Below are positions 19,271 to 24,730 of a stretch of DNA of 24,730 nt, one piece after another. A program made the translations under genes and the position numbers. Position 1 is the stretch's first letter; every line of letters starts with the position of its first letter. A model generated the notes under the pieces. That model saw only the letters and a program-made list of their open reading frames with translations, did not search any database and had not been told where the DNA came from. Origin of the DNA: a virus. Location: IMG/VR virus record IMGVR_UViG_3300021368_002993, positions 1 through 24,730 of that record. The stretch is one strand, 5' to 3'.

Positions 19271-20679
19271 GCGAAGAGCAAGAAAAAGAACAAGTACAAG
19301 AGGAGGAAGTTGTACAAGAAGACGTACAAGAAGAGCAGCAAGAAGTGCAGGAAGTTGAGCAGGAGAAACCTAGCTCGCTCTTTGATGCACTATTTGAAGC
19401 CGCAGATCAGCCTACAGAGGAGGAGACTCAGGAACCAGAAGAAGACTTAGGGCAACCTATAACATTGAATGAAGCTGTAGATCAACTTTTGACAGACGAG
19501 GAGGCGGAACCTGAGGAGCAATCTGAGGAGGAGGAGCCAGAGGGAGATCAAGAGGAGGAAGCTAAGGCTGAGAAAGAGGAGCCTAAAAAAGAGGAGCCCA
19601 AGACAACCAAAAAGAAAAAAGTAAAGCAAGTTGTCGATCCTGAAATTGAAACTGAAGATCCCGCTCCACAATATGCTTTCCCGGAAGAAAATCCCGATAA
19701 AGAATTTATAGATAGTCTCTTGCCTGAAGAAAAAGATATATATGAATTAGCTAAATTTGCATCCCAAAATATGGATGGATTTAAAGGTAAAGATAAGCAG
19801 TTCAAGGATTACTTTGAGAAAACTAAGAACTACATAGATAAAAGAATTACAGAGGATCCAAATGTAGACTTATCTGAGGATGAAGATTACAGGTCATTTA
19901 TAGAAAAAAATAGACCCGACTTCAGCCAAGTAGACATCAAAAATGTAGAGCGTGAAAGAAATGTCCATGAGGCAATGCGTAGAATTGAGGAAAAGCAAGC
20001 TCCTGAAAAAGAGCGCGCACGAATAGAGCAGGAGAGAGCAAGAAAAGCCCCCCAAGTTCACAAGCAAAAATTGGAGTTTAGAGAATATTCAACCAAGGCT
20101 TTACCTGAAGAATTTGCGGATGTAACAAAAGATCAGGAATCAATTAAGGCTTTTGCAGAATCAAATCCACTTGAATTTCAAATTGTAAATTCCATTACCA
20201 CAGACCTACATAACCTTGGTGATCTGCTTTTGGATATAACCCAAGGGATGGTTGCGTTCGATGAGTCAAATCCAGTGCACTCAAAATTACTTTCTTGGGT
20301 AAATAAAGAGCAAGAAAACTACATACAGACAGGGCAAACTCAGCAAGATGGTAAAACATTTATGAGAAGGGAGCGCTTTTTTAAGCTACCAGAATCAAAG
20401 AGGACGCCGTATTGGACTTGGGATGATGCAGATTTAATTGCGATTCTCACGATGAGGGCAAAGCAAAGGATTGAAGAGTCAGTCACTAGGCAGAGGCAAA
20501 TACTTGAGAAATCAGGTTACGCAAAACAGGTTGCGCAACCTAAAGAACAAAAGGCTAAGCCGAAGGCTAAACGATCTTCACCACCAAAGGTCGCATCTAA
20601 GCCAAGACCAGGAAATACGCCTAATCAATCTCCTGCAACACCAGCTAAAAGTGCTTTTGAGTCGGTTTTGGGAATGTAA
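19267..20679 (+). CDS. Scaffolding protein (predicted)
   Basis: 470 residues. The first 140 are extremely Glu/Gln-rich (repeated EE, QEE, EEP) and disordered; the middle is helical with charged coiled-coil segments (about 210-275), and the C-terminus is Lys/Pro/Ser-rich and ends in SAFESVLGM, a plausible capsid-binding end. This composition between portal and capsid genes is typical of phage scaffolds, which guide prohead assembly and then leave. A 14-bp perfect palindrome (AGGTTGC/GCAACCT, 20528-20541) lies in the coding sequence. Confidence 0.78.
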   Translation: MSEEQEKEQVQEEEVVQEDVQEEQQEVQEVEQEKPSSLFDALFEAADQPTEEETQEPEEDLGQPITLNEAVDQLLTDEEAEPEEQSEEEEPEGDQEEEAKAEKEEPKKEEPKTTKKKKVKQVVDPEIETEDPAPQYAFPEENPDKEFIDSLLPEEKDIYELAKFASQNMDGFKGKDKQFKDYFEKTKNYIDKRITEDPNVDLSEDEDYRSFIEKNRPDFSQVDIKNVERERNVHEAMRRIEEKQAPEKERARIEQERARKAPQVHKQKLEFREYSTKALPEEFADVTKDQESIKAFAESNPLEFQIVNSITTDLHNLGDLLLDITQGMVAFDESNPVHSKLLSWVNKEQENYIQTGQTQQDGKTFMRRERFFKLPESKRTPYWTWDDADLIAILTMRAKQRIEESVTRQRQILEKSGYAKQVAQPKEQKAKPKAKRSSPPKVASKPRPGNTPNQSPATPAKSAFESVLGM

Positions 20680-20789
20680 AAAACCGATTTTAATATCAAC
20701 AAAACAAAAGCAAAATTTGTAGATTTAAAGTTTTTTTCAATAAAAAAACCTATTTTCCCCGTCAGTTAAGCCTTTGTGTTATTATAAGA

Positions 20790-20811
20790 GTTACACGAAT
20801 AATAGTGTAAC
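20790..20811. promoter_or_regulatory. 22-bp dyad element before the capsid gene (site D)
   Basis: GTTACACGAAT and AATAGTGTAAC form a dyad with perfect outer arms (GTTACAC/GTGTAAC), 20 bases before the capsid ATG. A TATAAT is at 20823-20828 but is too close to the ATG to be an ordinary -10. Upstream, 20680-20789 is A/T-rich and contains a perfect G-T7/A7-C hairpin (20730-20749) without a clear terminator function. No Shine-Dalgarno precedes the capsid gene. Confidence 0.55.
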
Positions 20812-20831
20812 AATTAACCTTATATAATAAA

Positions 20832-22739
20832 ATGGCTATAAACGATCCAAACATGCCTGCGCCTTCTCAAGCGGTTGAGCCAGGTTCTACTACAATCAGC
20901 CAATCGAACCTTGTGCGTGATGCTGGGTTTGGGCGTATCATTAAATGTGATGACACAACGGGCTGTACTCTTACTAACGCCTCCATCAAGGGTTTGACCC
21001 CTGCGGAATTTGAAGCTCTTTCCAATAAGGAAATAGACTTAGCTCGCGTTATTGCAAGCTCGGCAGAAGCAGCAATGCTTGGAGTTCAGGAGCGCGGACT
21101 TGTCGCACTTCTTAATAGCTCGATCACAAATATTAAGCCTCTTATCAATAAGGTAAATATTTCTGAGCAATCAATTATCCTTCCATATATCCAGCGTCGT
21201 CAGCGTTCGATTATCAATAGTGGTTACTTTGCTGTTGAGAGCGGAAGAGCTGCTGATTCCAACTCTCCAGTTGTATCAGGTTACGCTGTAGGTGGTGGAG
21301 ATCAAGAGATCACAGTTAATCTTGGTGCATCTGATTGGGCGTCTCCAATCGAGCATATTGAACGCTACTTCTTGGCTGGAGGTTTTGTGATTGTAAACTC
21401 TTGGGATGCGAATGGTGATCCAGTTGAGTCCCAGTTTAAAATCTTGGGATCTGCTGATTCTACCGAAAACGGAATCTCAAAAGCTAAAGTAACACTCCGT
21501 CCTGTCGGCCCCGATCTTAAGCAAGAGAAGTCCGACGGAACATCAGGATACTCAATTGCCGAATGGGGAACAAGAGGCGACATCGCTTCTGGTTATGCCG
21601 GAAAGCTTGACTATGAGCTTGATAAGGGTGTTGTTCAAACAATAGCTAACAATGTTAATGACTTCGAAGAATGGTGCCGCAATCAGCCTAGCGATTTAAG
21701 CGTAAAGCTTATTGTTAATTGGTTGCAAACCACTCGTGAATCTCGCACTGTTGATCAGACCTACAAGGAAACTCTCCAGAAAATTATGAACGGAGATGTT
21801 AATCCTTATCTAAAATCTATGGTTTATCAGCCTTTGGCGGAGCAAAACAAAATTGCCTCCAAAGCAAGCCAAGATCAGTGGTTACGCTCAACATGGTTCA
21901 ACCAGGCTATCTCGGAGAATCAAACTCCAGAAACCTACATGAATCTTCCCGCGGTAACTGATCCAGAGGACGACACTTGCACACTCGAGTATAAGTCAAA
22001 TGCCCTTGGTATACGTGCGCTTCTTCGTGAGTCTAATCGCATCAAGAATGCAGGCGGTTCCGCACTGACAGTTGAGTCGCTACAAGCTGACATCTACTAT
22101 CTGAAGCGCAACCGTGAGCAGGATGGATCTTCGATTAGCGTGATTGACTGCATGACTGATCGCTTTACATACAATAAAATCTTTGAAGTATTCAATAAGT
22201 ACTACGAAGCACGTTACGGATGGCACCTTGATCGCCATGCGCAGATCAACCAACAGATTACACACAACGGTATCTTGTTGTTCAACTACTCAATGTACGA
22301 TCTTCCTGAAGTTGGTTGTCAACTTGCGGTGTTCCATGATCCCTACTTTGATGATATTTTGAATCATCAATCTAGCCTGTTCGGTTCCGACGGACCTGCA
22401 GATGGTGCTAAAGTAATTGGAGTTGATGGCAAGAAGTCCTCTACAGATGTCCTTTCCTTGGGAGATCAGAGCACTTACTCTAAGGTGATGCGCGCTATGT
22501 GGTTCATTGATTGGTCTGATGTTAAGATCGGTATTGCTGGAACCAACGCAATTACTCGTAAGTCTCCACATCCTGAAACGGATAAGTTGTACAGATGTCG
22601 CATGGCGCACAAGGAAACTGAGTTTTCCTTACGCTCCACAAAATGGACAACCATGATGGATGTTCCTGCCCGCCATTTGATCATCGAAAATTTCGATGCA
22701 AATGCAGCAACATCTAACTGGTCCTCTTACATCTCTTAA
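20832..22739 (+). CDS. Major capsid protein (predicted)
   Basis: 635 residues, larger than the usual 300-400 of HK97-fold capsid proteins, which is compatible with an inserted domain. Recognised by place (after the scaffold, own upstream control region, followed by a strong terminator) and by composition: balanced, few Cys, codons rich in C-ending choices compared with its neighbours, as expected for the most abundant protein. The Gly/Ser-rich stretch around 145-165 and the mixed alpha/beta remainder fit the HK97 fold. It lacks a recognisable Shine-Dalgarno, which is surprising for a highly expressed gene and points to special translation. Confidence 0.75.
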   Translation: MAINDPNMPAPSQAVEPGSTTISQSNLVRDAGFGRIIKCDDTTGCTLTNASIKGLTPAEFEALSNKEIDLARVIASSAEAAMLGVQERGLVALLNSSITNIKPLINKVNISEQSIILPYIQRRQRSIINSGYFAVESGRAADSNSPVVSGYAVGGGDQEITVNLGASDWASPIEHIERYFLAGGFVIVNSWDANGDPVESQFKILGSADSTENGISKAKVTLRPVGPDLKQEKSDGTSGYSIAEWGTRGDIASGYAGKLDYELDKGVVQTIANNVNDFEEWCRNQPSDLSVKLIVNWLQTTRESRTVDQTYKETLQKIMNGDVNPYLKSMVYQPLAEQNKIASKASQDQWLRSTWFNQAISENQTPETYMNLPAVTDPEDDTCTLEYKSNALGIRALLRESNRIKNAGGSALTVESLQADIYYLKRNREQDGSSISVIDCMTDRFTYNKIFEVFNKYYEARYGWHLDRHAQINQQITHNGILLFNYSMYDLPEVGCQLAVFHDPYFDDILNHQSSLFGSDGPADGAKVIGVDGKKSSTDVLSLGDQSTYSKVMRAMWFIDWSDVKIGIAGTNAITRKSPHPETDKLYRCRMAHKETEFSLRSTKWTTMMDVPARHLIIENFDANAATSNWSSYIS

Positions 22740-22751
22740 TTCCCAACTGAG

Positions 22752-22800
22752 ATCCGTGTCCCTCTCCTTTCAAGGGAGGGGGGCATGGATTACTTTTTAT
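22752..22800 (+). terminator. Strong Rho-independent terminator after the capsid gene
   Basis: ATCCGTG (22752-22758) pairs with CATGGAT (22784-22790) and the inner strands 22759-22769 and 22773-22783 continue the helix, giving 18 stacked pairs (four of them G-T) with a 3-base loop, then TACTTTTTAT. It should end most capsid transcripts and lower expression of the genes that follow. Confidence 0.8.
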
Positions 22801-22801
22801 T

Positions 22802-23167
22802 ATGAAGTATTTATTATTTAGCAGAATACCATATGACTACGGGTGCGAGCATGATACAATCATGGTGGGATCAAAAGAGCGTGGATTTGGTGCATACCAA
22901 GATAAGGACGCAAAGATTCTAATAAAGATGCACGGCGACCTTGTAACAGAGATTCCAGAAGACAGCTACGAGTCGCTAAAAAAAAAGCTAGGTCGTCAAC
23001 CGGTTTCCTATCGTCTATTCGGAATGCAACAGCAGGAGGCAGACAAAAATCCTCATGCGGTGTATGCCAAGAAAGAAGACAAACCAGCGGCGGAGTCTAA
23101 GCCCGCAGAGGATTTGATTGAAGTAGGTGAAGCAGAGGTGGAGGATCCCCTAAAGGAATCTGAGTAA
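22802..23167 (+). CDS. Hypothetical protein after the capsid gene
   Basis: 121 residues, starting 1-2 bases after the terminator's T-rich tract, so it must be served by read-through or its own promoter. Residues 1-75 are a compact alpha/beta domain (KYLLFSRIPYDYGCEHDTIM); the last 45 are Lys/Glu/Pro-rich and disordered. Position suggests a head-completion or decoration protein. Stop overlaps the next ATG (TAATG). No family recognised. Confidence 0.55.
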   Translation: MKYLLFSRIPYDYGCEHDTIMVGSKERGFGAYQDKDAKILIKMHGDLVTEIPEDSYESLKKKLGRQPVSYRLFGMQQQEADKNPHAVYAKKEDKPAAESKPAEDLIEVGEAEVEDPLKESE

Positions 23168-23331
23168 TGGATCGAGATACGGCAGTTGGATTCCTTGGAA
23201 CATTCGCTAGTTTTACATTGGAGACCGTGCACTTAGTAGCGGCTTGTGTTTGTGCTGTATTGACGGCCGTTCATCTTAGTGTTAGCATATATGCAAAGAT
23301 TAAGGGAAGAGACCGTGGCAGAGATAAATAA
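23167..23331 (+). CDS. Small membrane protein, holin-like candidate
   Basis: 54 residues. A short polar start (MDRDTAVGFLG), a single hydrophobic helix (about residues 17-43, HLVAACVCAVLTAVHLSVSI) and a strongly basic C-terminal end (KIKGRDRGRDK). One helix with a basic cytoplasmic tail is typical of small phage holins or of neck/tail membrane peptides. It overlaps the preceding stop and the following gene's start. No lysin is next to it, so the holin role is tentative. Confidence 0.5.
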   Translation: MDRDTAVGFLGTFASFTLETVHLVAACVCAVLTAVHLSVSIYAKIKGRDRGRDK

Positions 23332-24091
23332 TACAGGTACATTTGCGGCAACTACTGATAATAACTTCAGCGCATTGCCCTACCACAGGGCTAAATCTTT
23401 CAGACTAACCAACCTTACTGGTAAAGTTGTTGGAATAAGGTTGCGACACAATAATATTGTTGTTGATAATTTAGACGACACAGATTTTTCTGAATGGACG
23501 GGCTCCTTATCATACGAGACCGCAGAAATTGAAGGAACTGGATCCGCCAGGGTTTCGGGACAAGCCTATAGGTCTATTACAGACCAGGTGATGCTCGATG
23601 GTTCGGAGGTTGACTTGACAATACGAACACCCATGGAGCCCTACAGCATTAAAATATCTATACTTGATGACATAACTCGTTTAGGGATGGATGGCGCTGG
23701 CGAAATCGTTATCGATAATTCTAATACAAAAGGTAACACTCAGTATAAAGTAACATTTTTACTGAACCCCGAAGCACTAACATTTGAAGCATATCTCGCT
23801 GAAAGCGGAAAAGACAGAGTTTTGATAAACTCAGGGGCAGGTGTATTCGGGCCAAACCAAATGGTGGATTCAATTATTCACTTTGACGCAAATAAAGAGC
23901 TCTTGATTGATTCCCTTATTTATAGACAAAAAGTTAGCTATTCAGTTGAACATATTGGTCACGGGGGAAGTTTTTCCTATCCGTGCAAAAATGAAATATC
24001 TGAGTACGAAATAGTTAACTTAGGTAGTGATGTAATGGGTTTTGCTGATAATACACAAACCGTTTCAGTAAGTGGATTTTATGCAAGATGA
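23315..24091 (+). CDS. Putative virion structural protein, beta-rich
   Basis: 258 residues if it starts at the GTG at 23315, preceded by AGGGAAGAG; an ATG at 23291 is an alternative. The sequence is rich in alternating hydrophobic/polar strands (GKVVGIRLRHNNIVVDNLDD, SIKISILDDITR, YKVTFLLNPEALTFEAYLAE), suggesting a beta-sandwich similar to carbohydrate-binding or decoration modules. It is probably a virion surface or tail protein. No family recognised. Confidence 0.6.
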   Translation: MAEINNTGTFAATTDNNFSALPYHRAKSFRLTNLTGKVVGIRLRHNNIVVDNLDDTDFSEWTGSLSYETAEIEGTGSARVSGQAYRSITDQVMLDGSEVDLTIRTPMEPYSIKISILDDITRLGMDGAGEIVIDNSNTKGNTQYKVTFLLNPEALTFEAYLAESGKDRVLINSGAGVFGPNQMVDSIIHFDANKELLIDSLIYRQKVSYSVEHIGHGGSFSYPCKNEISEYEIVNLGSDVMGFADNTQTVSVSGFYAR

Positions 24092-24730
24092 AATTACAGT
24101 TAGCGGGGGTTATCAGCCAACTCATCAATTTATTAGTTTCGTAGAAGGTTCGGCAAGCACACCGCCTGACTCTTCATCGTTTCCTCTACATGTTCTTGAC
24201 GCTGATCACAATTTGACGCAAGTAGACGGAGGTGACCCAACCGAGGGTTTTGCTCCTTGGGTAACAGATATTCTCGTTTATCCTTCAAGTGAATACTGGG
24301 AAACCCAATTAAATGGGGATCGTATTAGGCCATATTTTGACATAAGCATATCTCAGTATAACACACTTAGGGTACCATCTGCCGTTCATAATTATGACTT
24401 GTATGTTGATACTGCAAAAATATATGAAAATTTGGAAGTTGACGGGGATCTCGTTGCGAGTGGAACATTTACAATAGGAGCAATTCTATCCCCTAATGAT
24501 AATTTTGCGATTACCTCTTCTGGAGATGCTCGTTTTAGGGAAATTTCAGGTAAAGCAAAAACTAGGGCAAATATAGTACATGCTACTGAAGATATAAATC
24601 TTCTGAATGAACAGACTGGATCAATAGTAAATTGCGACCCAGAGGGTGCTAATCTTGTAGTTACTTTGCCTGCCACAGGTGAAAGCGGAACCATATTTAC
24701 ATTGATGCAGTGCGGCACCGGATCAACAAT
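24081..24730 (+). CDS. Putative tail fibre or structural protein, 5' part
   Basis: The frame opens at the ATG at 24081, overlapping the previous gene by 11 bases, and stays open to the right edge (216 codons plus two bases). N-terminus Gly/Pro/Ser-rich, followed by strand-rich segments; NLEVDGDLVASGTFTIGAI has the repeat-like beta texture seen in tail fibres and appendages. There are no long helices. The end of the gene is not in view. Confidence 0.6.
   Translation, partial: MQDEITVSGGYQPTHQFISFVEGSASTPPDSSSFPLHVLDADHNLTQVDGGDPTEGFAPWVTDILVYPSSEYWETQLNGDRIRPYFDISISQYNTLRVPSAVHNYDLYVDTAKIYENLEVDGDLVASGTFTIGAILSPNDNFAITSSGDARFREISGKAKTRANIVHATEDINLLNEQTGSIVNCDPEGANLVVTLPATGESGTIFTLMQCGTGST

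Noticed and set aside
20528-20541. 14-bp perfect palindrome in the scaffold gene
   Set aside because: Single occurrence within Lys/Gln/Pro codons; no second copy or context to support a function.
23733-23754. Sixth possible 22-bp element (GTAACAC at one end, GTAAC at the other)
   Set aside because: The inner GA and TGT/GTGT positions shared by the five sites are missing and it lies in an ordinary coding region; only the ends match.
24392-24718. Minus-strand reading frame of 108 codons at the right edge
   Set aside because: Shadow of the plus-strand structural gene, which is open through the whole stretch and has protein-like composition.

Overview
The window is part of the genome of a temperate, tailed double-stranded DNA phage, seen in its non-integrated (circular or packaged) gene order. 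The main evidence is a tyrosine integrase beside the 3' half of a tRNA-Pro gene (an attP site) with phage genes on both sides, a terminase-portal-scaffold-capsid series, and a phage replication and recombination cassette. GC content is moderate, and Shine-Dalgarno sequences of the AGGA/GGAGG kind precede many genes. The host cannot be read directly. The integrase has an Asn-Gly-Ala-Arg-His-Ser box that I associate from memory with integrases of Verrucomicrobiota and their phages; this is a weak clue. I see no RNA polymerase and no recognisable endolysin; most tail genes and probably the lysis genes lie outside the window.

Layout. (1) 2-3671, plus strand: the 3' end of a Gly/Pro-rich virion gene, then a tightly overlapping train of small genes, including a run of five tiny Lys/Arg-rich proteins, four of them Cys-containing in a conserved-looking pattern, ending in a SWIM-type zinc protein. 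(2) 3541-11769, minus strand: the early operon, read from right to left: excisionase-like HTH, Sak3-type annealing protein, ParB-like protein, Cas4/RecB-like Fe-S nuclease, a small companion gene, a frame-disrupted RusA-like resolvase, a replication initiator with an iteron origin inside its gene, DnaB helicase, winged-helix protein, SSB, HNH nuclease, a basic protein, a Cys-rich lipoprotein, an RHH-like protein, a 2OG-Fe(II) oxygenase, a 24-residue membrane peptide and a helical protein. One plus-strand gene (5519-5737) interrupts it. (3) 11770-13655: divergent control region, an RHH regulator, a membrane protein, attP and the integrase. (4) 13720-24730, plus strand: two small genes, TerS, TerL, two small genes, portal, scaffold, major capsid protein, a strong terminator, then head/neck or tail genes running off the right edge.

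Two DNA-level structures stand out. A 22-bp dyad element (left half GTWACACGA, right half ending GTRAC) occurs five times: directly before the genes at 1547 and 5519, after the integrase and before the packaging operon (13666), before the capsid gene (20790), and inside dnaB (6520). Two copies sit in the same position relative to a putative -35/-10 promoter whose start point would fall at or next to the ATG. This looks like an operator network for late or lysogenic control. Second, the initiator gene carries four direct copies of TGTCCGACA in two pairs read in two different codon frames, one inverted core copy, an AT-rich stretch and a perfect hairpin: a lambda-like origin embedded in the initiator gene.

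All intergenic gaps are below 300 bases; the largest are 12433-12647 (attP region) and 20680-20831 (capsid promoter region).
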